Assembly: GCA_963778165.1 (NCBI GenBank)
Contig: CAVZTE010000004.1
Coordinates: 434,001-498,000, forward strand
DNA length: 64,000 nt
Source of the DNA: Bog-756 sp963778165
Lineage (GTDB): Bacteria > Actinomycetota > Acidimicrobiia > Acidimicrobiales > RAAP-2
Direction of reading: 5' to 3'
The position numbers and the translations under genes were made by a program. The notes beneath the pieces are model-generated. The model had not been told where the DNA came from. It was given only the letters and a program-made list of their open reading frames with translations, and made no database searches. How positions within the stretch are numbered: the first letter of the stretch is position 1; each line of letters starts with the position of its first letter. Shown here piece by piece: positions 26,134-34,463 of this stretch.

Positions 26134-27816
26134 TCATCGTCCGATCAGGCCGCCCCGACCGTTGGCTTCGAACTCACGCTCCAGCCGATCACGGTCGGCG
26201 GACTCCAATAGGACGTAGCGGTCACTCCGGCCCACCCGGTGCCAGACGGGGTCCTCGGTCTCCCACCGCTGCGACCGCAACGGCTTCTTGTCCACCTTGT
26301 CGCTGGCGGTCACCGGCAGGGCCTTCATCACCCGGACGAAGCGCGGCGCCCACTTGGTGCCCAGGTCCTCCTGGTCGGCCAAAAAGGCGGTGAAGGCCTC
26401 GGGATCGAAGGCCTCGGAGCCGTCGAGCTCGATGGCCGCCATGACCTGGTCGCCGGTGCTGGGATCGGGGACCGGATAGACGGCCACCCCACTCGCCCCT
26501 TCGAACCGGGCCAGGATCCGCTCGACGGGGGCCGCCGCGAAGTTCTCGCTGTCCACCCGCAGCCAGTCCCCGGTCCGGCCGGCGAAGTAGAAGATCCCGT
26601 CCTCGTCCCGGTAGGCCAGGTCCCCGGACCAGTACCAGCCGTTGCGGGTCCGCTCGGCATCAGCCTCGGGGTTGTTGTAGTAGCCCTCGAAGTTGGCGCC
26701 GGCCTTCCGGCCGACCAGTTCGCCGATACAGGCGTCGGCGTTGGTCAGCCGGCCGTGCTCGTCGTAGGTGGCCAGGGGAAGCTCGTCACCGGTCACCGGG
26801 TCGACCACGGCCACGTCGTCACGCTCGCTGGCCCGGCCCAGGGCGCCGGGTCGCGGGTCGCGCACCGGCTTGAGCACGATGGCGTTCTCGCTCGATCCGT
26901 ACCCTTCGATCAGGGGGACGCCGAACCGCCCGGTGAAGGCGGCCTTGTCTTGAGCTGACGTCTCGGGAGCGAGTACGTAGCGCAGCTGGTGGTCGCGGTC
27001 GTGTTCGGTCGGCGGAGTGGCCACGATGTGGGCGATGGCCCGTCCCACGCTGTTGAAGAAGGTGGCCCGGTACTTCCTGATGTCGGGCAGGAAGCTCGAA
27101 GCGGAGAACTTCGAACGCAGAGCCACGGTGGCCCCGCTGGCCAGAGCGGGCAGCACCGCGGCCGACAGGGCATTGCCGTGGAAGAGAGGCATGGCCGAGT
27201 AGAGGATGTCGTCCGTGCTGAAGCCCACCCGTGAGGCCGCCTGCGCCGCCCGGCCCTGGGTCATCCGGACGGCCTTGGGCCCGGCCGTCGAGCCCGAGGT
27301 GAAGATCAGCAGGTAGAGCTGGTCCGGCGTGGGCTCCGGCAGGGCCGGGCGGGCCTCGTCCCCGGTGGGCCGGAGCCCGGCCAGTCGGTGGGCATAGTCG
27401 TCGCCGTCCGCCACCAGGAGGCGATCCGGTGCCAGGCCCAGGTCCAGTGGAGCGACCAACTCCACCTGAGCGGCGTCGGTGACCAGGAGCTGACAGTCGG
27501 TCCGTTGGATGTCGGCAGCCAGTTCCGCCCCCCGCCGGGTGGGGTTCACGCCGACGATCACCGCTCCGGCCAGGGCGGCCCCGGCCAGTAGGAAGAGGTA
27601 CTCGGGGGTGTTCTCCAACAGGACGGCTATGTGGAACGGTCCCGGTCGGCGGAGCGAGAGGAGGAGCTCGGCCCGCACCTCGGACTCGGTCACCACCTCC
27701 CGCCACGTCCACGCCCGGTCTTCGAACAGGAGCCCGGTGGTGTCGTCCTCTGCTCGGAGCCGCACCAGCTGGGCCGCGGTGGTCGGCGTCCCAGGCGAGG
27801 TGGTCAGGTCGCTCAC
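26134..27816 (-). CDS. Acyl-CoA synthetase, FadD17-like
   Basis: This 560-residue adenylate-forming enzyme activates a fatty or steroid-side-chain acid to its CoA thioester. The P-loop is LIFTSGSTAGPKAVRMT near residue 170, then SAMPLFHGNAL, EGYGSSEN near residue 295 and YWSGDLAYRDEDGIFYFAGR near residue 390. The N-terminal GLLFEDRAWTWRE, VGVNPTRRGAELAADI and RSKFSASSFLPDIRKY stretches resemble mycobacterial FadD17, linked to cholesterol breakdown. The C-terminal lysine region is DKVDKKPLRSQRW. Its ATG overlaps the stop of the phosphotransferase-fold gene by 4 bp, so it is the third gene of a coupled operon with a P450. Confidence 0.9.
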   Translation of the reverse strand: MSDLTTSPGTPTTAAQLVRLRAEDDTTGLLFEDRAWTWREVVTESEVRAELLLSLRRPGPFHIAVLLENTPEYLFLLAGAALAGAVIVGVNPTRRGAELAADIQRTDCQLLVTDAAQVELVAPLDLGLAPDRLLVADGDDYAHRLAGLRPTGDEARPALPEPTPDQLYLLIFTSGSTAGPKAVRMTQGRAAQAASRVGFSTDDILYSAMPLFHGNALSAAVLPALASGATVALRSKFSASSFLPDIRKYRATFFNSVGRAIAHIVATPPTEHDRDHQLRYVLAPETSAQDKAAFTGRFGVPLIEGYGSSENAIVLKPVRDPRPGALGRASERDDVAVVDPVTGDELPLATYDEHGRLTNADACIGELVGRKAGANFEGYYNNPEADAERTRNGWYWSGDLAYRDEDGIFYFAGRTGDWLRVDSENFAAAPVERILARFEGASGVAVYPVPDPSTGDQVMAAIELDGSEAFDPEAFTAFLADQEDLGTKWAPRFVRVMKALPVTASDKVDKKPLRSQRWETEDPVWHRVGRSDRYVLLESADRDRLEREFEANGRGGLIGR

Positions 27817-28838
27817 GTCAACCTCGCTGTCAGCAGGTCGAGGATGGGGTTGTCCTCGATGGGCAGCATCACCGGCTCGCCGGACTCCCCACGAAGCACA
27901 CTGATGCGGGTCATGATGGCCGTGCTCCGCACCATGGCCAGTGTCTCATACCACTCGAGGTCGAGGACCGGACGGCCGCTCAACTCCTCGAACCGCTCGA
28001 TAGTCTGTTGGCGGTCGGGGAATCCTTCGGTGCGCTTCCCGAACAGGGCGTGCATGGTGAAGTCGAGACTGGTGAACCAGGCCAGGTCGTGTTCCGGCGC
28101 ACCCACCGATGTCATGTCCCAGTCCAGCACGGCGCGGGCCTGCCCGCCGTCATCGAGGATCACGTTCTCGAACCGGACGTCCCCCCACAGCAGGACGGCG
28201 GCCGACTCACGGGCCGGGCGATGGTCCCGGCACCACTGGAGGGCGCGGGTGAGAGCGGGCACCGGCCGGCCGTGGGTGGACCACGACAGGTACTCCTCCC
28301 AGAAGTCCAGCTCGGCTGCGTTGTCCCGACGGGGGACGGCGGGGGCCGAGGCCGGGTCGGCCCGGTGGATGGCGGCCACTGTGGCCAGCAGGCCGTCGAA
28401 GACGTCACCGCGTCGGGACGGATCCAGCCCCCGCAGCCACGGGTCGCGGTGGACCACTCCCCCGATGATGTGACCATCGATCCGGGGCATCACCAGGAAC
28501 TCCGCTCCGAGCCAACCCGGTTCTGTTTCCAGCTCGGGATCAGCCACGGGGACCCCCACCTGGGCGGCGGCCATCTGGGCCTCCCACTGGGGGACCAGGC
28601 GGTAGTGGGCAAAGGTGCCCGTGGTGGGCGGGGCCATGCGCAGGACCCACGAGCCCTGCTGTCGCGCTTGGCCGTCGGACCAGGAGACCTCGACCAACAC
28701 GGTCTCGCTGGAGTAGCCGGCGCTGGGGCGTGACAGGTCGTCGACGCGGGCGTCGCTGAGACCCTTGCGCCGGACCATCCAGCGGGCGAGCCCTTCAACC
28801 AGTCGGGCGTCGACCTCGCTGGCCGGGGAGTCCGTCAC
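27813..28838 (-). CDS. Phosphotransferase-fold protein (APH/choline-kinase-like)
   Basis: The 341-residue protein has the aminoglycoside-phosphotransferase fold. The catalytic loop reads LLWGDVRFENVILDD near residue 218, with Trp where the classical HGDxxxxN motif has His; Trp here is seen often in the acyl-CoA-associated actinobacterial branch. The metal-binding Asp follows in AVLDWDMTSVG. The substrate is unknown; relatives sit next to acyl-CoA dehydrogenases and may phosphorylate hydroxyacyl-CoA. It overlaps the P450 gene upstream and the FadD17-like gene downstream by 4 bp each, so all three act together. Confidence 0.87.
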   Translation of the reverse strand: MTDSPASEVDARLVEGLARWMVRRKGLSDARVDDLSRPSAGYSSETVLVEVSWSDGQARQQGSWVLRMAPPTTGTFAHYRLVPQWEAQMAAAQVGVPVADPELETEPGWLGAEFLVMPRIDGHIIGGVVHRDPWLRGLDPSRRGDVFDGLLATVAAIHRADPASAPAVPRRDNAAELDFWEEYLSWSTHGRPVPALTRALQWCRDHRPARESAAVLLWGDVRFENVILDDGGQARAVLDWDMTSVGAPEHDLAWFTSLDFTMHALFGKRTEGFPDRQQTIERFEELSGRPVLDLEWYETLAMVRSTAIMTRISVLRGESGEPVMLPIEDNPILDLLTARLT

Positions 28839-30031
28839 GGTGCCAGCACCACCGGCATGTGGGCTGCGCCACGCACCAACGTGGACCGGACGTACTCGAC
28901 CTCGCCCACCAGTTCATACCTCGGGTAGCGCACCAGCAATTCCTCGAAGAAGACCCGGGCCTCGAGGCGGGCCAGCGCCGCACCCAGGCACAGGTGCTCA
29001 CCGAAGCCGAAGGCCACATGGGTGGGGACCACCGGCCGGCGGATGTCGAGCTGCCCCGCGGTCGGGCCGAAGGCGGCCTCGTCGCGATTGCCCGAGGCGT
29101 ACAGCATCACGAGAAAGTCACCGGCGGGAACTTTCTCCCCTCCGAGTTCGACATCGGCTGCGGCGGTGCGGCCGAAGGCCTGGATGGGCGTCACCCAACG
29201 GAGCAACTCCTCTACCGCCCCCGGCAGCAGCGAAGGATCGTCGGCCAGGTCGGCACGCTGGTCGGGATGGTGGTGCAGTACCTCCATGCCGCCGGAGATG
29301 AGGGTGCGGGTGGTCTCGTTGCCGGCCACCAGCAGGGTCATGCAGAAGCCCATGATCTCCAGCCGGCTGAGGGGCCGGCCCTCGAGCTCGGTGGCCTTGA
29401 GGACGTCGAGCAGAGCATTGCCGTCGGTGGCGGGCGAGTCGATATGGGCCATCAGGTACTCCACCATCTGGCCGACTTCGGCAGCGGACTCCGGTGCGTC
29501 GGATCGGTCGGGGGCGGCGATGATGGCGTCGGACCATCGGCGGAAGACGTCCCGATCGGCGTCACCCACCCCGAACAGCTCGGCGATCACCGAGATGGGG
29601 ACCACGGCGGCGAGGGCGTCCACCCCGTCCACGGGCTGGTCCGTTTCCACCGTGTCCAGGACCTCGGTGACCGTGCGGCGGATGGCGGTCTCGAGGCGGC
29701 CGACCGCCTTGGGGGTGAACTGGCGGTTCACCACCTTGCGGTACAAAGCGTGGACCGGGGGATCGAGATGGAGGATCGAGAAGGCGCTGAGTCCCCCCGG
29801 ACCACTCGACCGCATGGGGTCGTTGATCAGCACGCCTCGTCCCGATACGAAGCGGTCGGGGTCACGGCTGATCGAGCGGATGTCGTCATAACGGGTCACC
29901 GCCCAGCTGCCATCGAGCGTGCGGTAGACGGGGGCCTGCTGACGGAGATCGGCCAGGACGTCGAAGTAGTCGGGCCGGAGATAGAAGCCGGGTTGGGTCA
30001 GATCGAGTTGAAGGTCGGCCACGTCGGCCAT
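28835..30031 (-). CDS. Cytochrome P450
   Basis: The 398-residue soluble P450 hydroxylates an organic substrate using O2 and electrons from a ferredoxin. The I-helix oxygen-activation motif LLVAGNETTR is near residue 233, the K-helix ExxR is in EELLRW, and the heme-ligand cysteine is in FGFGEHLCLGAALAR near residue 345. ATG 30031 has GAGGAG upstream; the longer frame to 30136 crosses the promoter. It starts a coupled operon with the phosphotransferase-fold and FadD17-like genes, which fits hydroxylation then CoA activation of a lipid or steroid. No ferredoxin gene is nearby. A divergent TetR regulator begins 195 bp away. Confidence 0.94.
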   Translation of the reverse strand: MADVADLQLDLTQPGFYLRPDYFDVLADLRQQAPVYRTLDGSWAVTRYDDIRSISRDPDRFVSGRGVLINDPMRSSGPGGLSAFSILHLDPPVHALYRKVVNRQFTPKAVGRLETAIRRTVTEVLDTVETDQPVDGVDALAAVVPISVIAELFGVGDADRDVFRRWSDAIIAAPDRSDAPESAAEVGQMVEYLMAHIDSPATDGNALLDVLKATELEGRPLSRLEIMGFCMTLLVAGNETTRTLISGGMEVLHHHPDQRADLADDPSLLPGAVEELLRWVTPIQAFGRTAAADVELGGEKVPAGDFLVMLYASGNRDEAAFGPTAGQLDIRRPVVPTHVAFGFGEHLCLGAALARLEARVFFEELLVRYPRYELVGEVEYVRSTLVRGAAHMPVVLAP

Positions 30032-30225
30032 GGGAGCTCCTCGGATGGTCGGCTGTCGGGGGTTCGATGTGTGTGGCGCTTGCCGCTCAGCCTCAGGTTT
30101 CGTACACTGTTTAACTCTCCACCGAAGAGAAATCAAGCGGGCCGGACAGCCCCAGGAGCGAGCATGGGTGTGGCAGTGGTGACCGAACCGGATGGACCGA
30201 TCGAGGTGCGGGAGCGGGCCGGCCG

Positions 30226-30858
30226 GTGAGTCCCCGGGCCCCCGACGGCATCGCTCAGGACTCCGCCCCGCGCCTGTGGCGGTACGGCGAGTTGACCCGT
30301 GCCGATGTGGTCGAGGCCGCCCTTCGCATCACCCGGAACGGCGGCTTCGCCAAACTGAGCATGCGGAAGCTGGCCGCCGAGTTGGGCAGCCCGTCGATGA
30401 ACATCTACTACTACGTGCGGGACAAGCATCACCTCCTCAACCTGGTCGGCGACGCCGTGCTGGGCGAGGTGGTCTTTCCGCCCGCCGATCTCCGATGGGA
30501 CCAACAGATCACCCTGTTGTTCGAACAGGGTCGGGAGGTCCTGTTGCGCTACCCGGGTGTGGCCCAGCACCTCTTGCACCGCACCGAAGGGCTGCCGAAC
30601 GAGACCCGCCTGTACCAGGCGGTGGGCGACATCCTCCGGGCCGCCGGTTTCGAGCGCGCCATCAGTGACCGGGCCCAGAGGCTGCTGGCCTACCTGTTGT
30701 TCGGAGCGGTGACCTCCGAACTCGCCACCGCCGACGCCGCCGATGACCCGGGCACCCTGACCTTCGCCGATGACCAGGAGGTGTTCCGCTTCGGTCTCGA
30801 GCTCCTGCTGGACGGGCTGGACCGCCGCTGTGGTCCCCGGGCCAGCTCCTTGGGTTGA
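30226..30858 (+). CDS. TetR/AcrR-family transcriptional regulator
   Basis: The 210-residue protein has an N-terminal HTH at about residues 24-70 (VEAALRITRNGGFAKLSMR, LAAELGSPSMNIYYYVRDK), then a helical ligand-binding domain ending in FRFGLELLLDGLDRR. It is divergent from the P450 operon with a 194-bp intergenic region, so it likely represses that operon and itself; I could not find a perfect palindrome between them. The GTG at 30226 follows GGAGCGGG. The frame extends a little upstream, but this start gives the normal TetR length. Ligand unknown. Confidence 0.9.
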   Translation: MSPRAPDGIAQDSAPRLWRYGELTRADVVEAALRITRNGGFAKLSMRKLAAELGSPSMNIYYYVRDKHHLLNLVGDAVLGEVVFPPADLRWDQQITLLFEQGREVLLRYPGVAQHLLHRTEGLPNETRLYQAVGDILRAAGFERAISDRAQRLLAYLLFGAVTSELATADAADDPGTLTFADDQEVFRFGLELLLDGLDRRCGPRASSLG

Positions 30859-30889
30859 GCAAGCCCCTTCACCGGTCAGTCCAACCCGG

Positions 30890-31609
30890 CTAGCCGGGGA
30901 GCATCATGGCCAGGCCATCGAGCACCCGCTCGAGCCCCAGGTCGAAGCCGTGCTCGAGGCGGTCGGGATCGTGGGGGCCGCTGGCATCGAGGACCACCCG
31001 GGTCAGCAGCGGGTAGGAGCCGCTCTCCACCAGGCTCCGGATGTAGGGGGTCTGGGTCTCCATCCACTGCTCCTGGTCGAGGCCGGAGCGCCGGACCGCT
31101 TCCTGCTCGGAGAGGTCCTCGAGGGCGCGACCCCGGACGAAGGCGTCGAGGGTCTCCACCATCACCAACATGTCGTCGATCTCGAGGCCCAGACCGTCGA
31201 TGGTGCCGAGCACCCGCTCGTACAGCTCTGCGGTCTTCGGGCCGAAACTCCGTAGCCCGGCACTGGGGACGGCCATCCAGGGGTGACGCAGGATCATGGC
31301 CCGCAACCCGTGGGCGAACGAGCGCAGATCCTGGCGCCACCGGCCCTCCACCTCGAAGAGCAGATCGGTGCCCATCACCGCGTCCACCATCAGTTCGATG
31401 AGTTCGTCCTTGCGGGCCACGTAGCGGTAGAGCGAGGTGGCCCCGACCCCCAGCTCCTGGGCCAGCGTCCGCATGGAGACGGCCTCGATCCCCCGGGCGT
31501 CGGCCAGTGCCACCGCGGCTGTGGCGATGTCGTCGCGGGTGAGCGAGGGGACAGGGCCCCGGGCGGCCCGTTCGGGGCGCTCCCAGATGACTCCTTGGTT
31601 CGCACTCAT
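30890..31609 (-). CDS. TetR-family transcriptional regulator
   Basis: The 239-residue protein has the HTH near residues 24-70 (IATAAVALADARGIEAVSMR, LAQELGVGATSLYRYVARK) and a TetR_C_1-like ligand domain with WRQDLRSFAHGLRAMILRHPW. Regulators with this C-terminal domain usually control tetracycline-like efflux genes. ATG 31609 begins MSANQGVIWERP; the frame extends to 31855 through the MFS promoter and coding region, which I reject. It is divergent from the MFS pump and the sulfotransferase operon, with 64 bp between the starts carrying a repeated 9-mer. Confidence 0.91.
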   Translation of the reverse strand: MSANQGVIWERPERAARGPVPSLTRDDIATAAVALADARGIEAVSMRTLAQELGVGATSLYRYVARKDELIELMVDAVMGTDLLFEVEGRWRQDLRSFAHGLRAMILRHPWMAVPSAGLRSFGPKTAELYERVLGTIDGLGLEIDDMLVMVETLDAFVRGRALEDLSEQEAVRRSGLDQEQWMETQTPYIRSLVESGSYPLLTRVVLDASGPHDPDRLEHGFDLGLERVLDGLAMMLPG

Positions 31610-31619
31610 TGCGCACAGT

Positions 31620-31663
31620 GTACTCAGTCTGGTACGGTAAGAACTGCGAACGGCGTACTCAGT
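31620..31663. promoter_or_regulatory. Direct-repeat pair in TetR/MFS divergent promoter
   Basis: GTACTCAGT occurs at 31620-31628 and again at 31655-31663, both in the same direction, inside the 64-bp gap between the divergent TetR and MFS starts. The spacing (35 bp start to start) and position suit two half-sites for the neighbouring TetR protein. AAGGAG at 31664-31669 is the MFS ribosome site. Confidence 0.45.
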
Positions 31664-31673
31664 AAGGAGCGAC

Positions 31674-33141
31674 ATGGAGACGAGCCCGGAAGCAGGCACC
31701 ATGGTCCAACCAGGCGGCACGTTGGCGCCCTCCGGGTTGGCCCCCACACCGGTCGTCCGCAATCCGGTGCGCTGGTTCGTCTTCGCCGTGGTGATCGCCG
31801 CCAACATCATGGATCTGATGGACGCCACCATCGTGAACGTGGCCGGCCCGTCCATCCGGGTGGCCCTCGGCGGCAGTGCCTCCTTCCTGCAGTGGCTGCC
31901 GGCCGGCTACACCCTGGCCTTCGCGGTCTTCCTGATCACCGGCGCCCGCCTGGGCGACATGTTCGGACGCCGCCGCCTGTTCCTGATCGGCTCGGCCGGC
32001 TTCACCTTGATGTCGGCGGCCTGCGCCCTGGCCCCCTCCCCGGGGGTGCTCATCGTCTTCCGGGTGCTGCAGGGAGCGTTCGGAGCGCTGATGATTCCCC
32101 AGGGGTTCGGGATGATCAAAGAGGTCTTCGACGAGAACGAGATCACCAAGGTGTTCGGTGCCTTCGGCCCGATGATGGGTCTCTCCATCCTGGCGGCCCC
32201 GATCCTGGCCGGGGCGCTGGTGGAGGCCGACCTGTGGGGCATCGGGTGGCGACTGGTGTTCCTGATCAACGTGCCGATCGGCATCGTGGCCTTCGCCGGT
32301 GCGGTCCGGGTGCTGCCACGCACCGTTGCCCACCCCGGGCTCCGTCTGGACGTCGGCGGGATGGCCCTGATCGGCGTGGCCCTGACCGCCGTCATCTACC
32401 CGCTGATCCAGGGCCGCGCCGAGGGCTGGCCGGCCTGGACCTTTGTCTCGCTGGCCGCGGGAGCGGCGTTGCTCGGTGTGTTCTGGCTGTGGGAGCGACG
32501 ACGCCGTGGCGATCCGTTGATCGAGCCCGCCCTGCTGGCCAACCGCACCTACACCAGTGGCATCCTGGTGGCGCTGGCCTTCTTCGGCGCGTTCGGCGGC
32601 CTGGTGCTGTGCGTCTCGCTCTTCGCCCAACTCGGCGAGCACTTCTCGCCGGTCCACGCCGGCCTGACCTTGATGGCCATGGTCATCGGGATGATCGCCG
32701 GGATGGGCGTCGGCATGGCACTGGTGGCGAGGCTGGGCCGCCATCTGCTCCAACTGGGCGTGGTGGTCGTCGCCGCCGGCACCATCGTGCTGGCCCTGAC
32801 CGTGACCGGGGCCCACTCGGCCTCGACGATGGATCTGGCCCCCGGGCCTGTTCCTGATCGGGCTCGGTGCCGGCTCCAGCATCGGCCAGCTGTTCGACTT
32901 CATCCTCGCCGGCGTGGGGATGGACGAGGTCGGCTCGGCGTCCGGCGTGCTGGAGGCCGTGCAACAGCTGTCCAGCGCCCTCGGTGTGGCTGCTCTGGGA
33001 ACCATCTTCTTCTCGGCCTTCGATGGCCACCTCCCCACGCACGCCCTGGCCGTCACGGCGTGGGCCTGCCTGGTGCCGTTGGCCGCCACCTTCCTGCTGG
33101 TGTTCAAGCTGCCGATGCACGCCCGCGAGCCCCAGATCTAA
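31674..33141 (+). pseudogene. MFS multidrug efflux protein (DHA2, 14-TM) with a +1 frameshift
   Basis: The frame encodes an EmrB/QacA-type exporter: LMDATIVNVAGPSI in the first helix, GARLGDMFGRRRLFLIG loop A motif, and successive hydrophobic helices. After residue about 388 the frame becomes arginine-rich. Removing one C from the run at 32839-32843 joins it to PGLFLIGLGAGSSIGQ and on to SGVLEAVQQLSSALG, the motif typical of this family, ending at 33141; the corrected length is about 488 residues. As it stands the last two or three helices are lost. AAGGAG precedes the ATG. It leads toward the sulfotransferase operon 65 bp downstream and is divergent from a TetR regulator. Confidence 0.86.
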
Positions 33142-33206
33142 TCTCCCGGGTGCCCGGACCACTTCGGACCGGGCCGGTCGGCACCACAGGGGGAGACGGA
33201 TAGCCG

Positions 33207-34463
33207 GTGGCACAGGAGGTGCGGATCAAGGACCTGGCGGTGCCCCGGCGCTCCCCGGAGGAGCAGTCCACCTACGAGTTCGCCCTCTCGCTCCAGGTCG
33301 AACTCGACGTGGCGGGCATGGTGGCCGAGGCCCGGCGCTCGACCGGGCTCGACCGGTTCGGCGATCCCACCCTGCTCGACCGTCTGGCCGCCCAGATCGA
33401 CGCGGTCGAAAGCGATGACGGGCTCTCCGGACTGGGTCGCTACATCATCCGCCATCGGCTGGTCGGTCTGATGAAGGCCCGGCTGCGATTCGAGGAGTAC
33501 GTGCGCCGGTATCCGGAGGCACTCGAGGTGGAGTTGGAACCGCCGGTCATCGTGGTGGGGCTCCCCCGTTCGGGCACCACCCATCTGGTCAACCTGCTGG
33601 CGGCCGACTCCCGGTTCCGCTCCATGCCGTGGTGGGAGGTCATCGAGCCGGTCCCGGTGATCGGTGACGGGCCCGGCCCCGATGGCGTAGATCCCCGGTA
33701 CCTGCGCTGTCTGGCCGCCTACCGGACCACCGAGAAGATGGCGCCACTGACCAAGTTGATGCACGACCGTCCCCCGTCAGCCATCGAGGAGGACTGCGAG
33801 CTGATGGACCTCGGACTCAGCTCGTACACCCTCGAGTGGCACGCCCGGGTCCCCGCTTGGCGCGACTACTACCTGGGCCTCGATCACCACACTCACTACG
33901 CCTTCTTCCGGCGGGAGCTGCAGGTGCTCAGCCACCTGCGGGGCCCGAACCGCTGGGTGCTCAAGACCCCGCAACACCTCGAGCAGATCGGGCCGCTGTT
34001 GGCCACGTTCCCCGACGCCACCATCGCCTTCACCCTGAGGGACCCGGTGGCCGTGCTGCAGTCGGCCATCACCATGCTGGCCTACGGTGACCGGATGCGA
34101 CGGGCGGAGATCGAAGCCGCCGACCTGGCCGCCTACTGGATCGATCGCATCGAACGGTTGCTGCGGGCGGCCGTGCGTGACGCCTCCCTCATCCCGACCG
34201 CTCAGCGGGTGGACGTGGAGTTCGGCGCCTTCCGCCGCGACGATCTGGCCATGGCCACAGTGATCCTCGAGGCCGCCGGCCTCGGCGTCACCGACCGGGC
34301 GCGGTCCGAGCTCTCGGGGTACCTGGCCCGCACCCCGGGCGAGGCGGAGGGTCGAATGGCCTACGACCTACGGGGCGACTTCGGCATCGAGCCTGATGAC
34401 CTCTACCGACGGTTCGCCTTCTACTTCGAGGCCTTCCCCCAGGTCACCAGGGAGGTGTTCTGA
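33207..34463 (+). CDS. Sulfotransferase family protein
   Basis: The 418-residue protein transfers a sulfuryl group from PAPS to a hydroxyl. The PAPS 5'-phosphosulfate loop is VGLPRSGTTHLVNLL near residue 113, and the 3'-phosphate motif is TLRDPVAVLQS near residue 275. Related mycobacterial (Stf-type) proteins sulfate lipids or carbohydrates; the acceptor here is unknown. GTG 33207 is preceded by a purine-rich GGGGGAGACGG. Its stop abuts the GTG of the MBL gene, so translation is coupled. The pairing of a sulfotransferase with an alkylsulfatase-like hydrolase in one operon suggests metabolism of one sulfated compound. Confidence 0.9.
   Translation: MAQEVRIKDLAVPRRSPEEQSTYEFALSLQVELDVAGMVAEARRSTGLDRFGDPTLLDRLAAQIDAVESDDGLSGLGRYIIRHRLVGLMKARLRFEEYVRRYPEALEVELEPPVIVVGLPRSGTTHLVNLLAADSRFRSMPWWEVIEPVPVIGDGPGPDGVDPRYLRCLAAYRTTEKMAPLTKLMHDRPPSAIEEDCELMDLGLSSYTLEWHARVPAWRDYYLGLDHHTHYAFFRRELQVLSHLRGPNRWVLKTPQHLEQIGPLLATFPDATIAFTLRDPVAVLQSAITMLAYGDRMRRAEIEAADLAAYWIDRIERLLRAAVRDASLIPTAQRVDVEFGAFRRDDLAMATVILEAAGLGVTDRARSELSGYLARTPGEAEGRMAYDLRGDFGIEPDDLYRRFAFYFEAFPQVTREVF

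Noticed and set aside
33142..33203. End of the uncorrected MFS frame
   Set aside because: It is out-of-frame sequence after the C-run insertion; the corrected frame stops at 33141.
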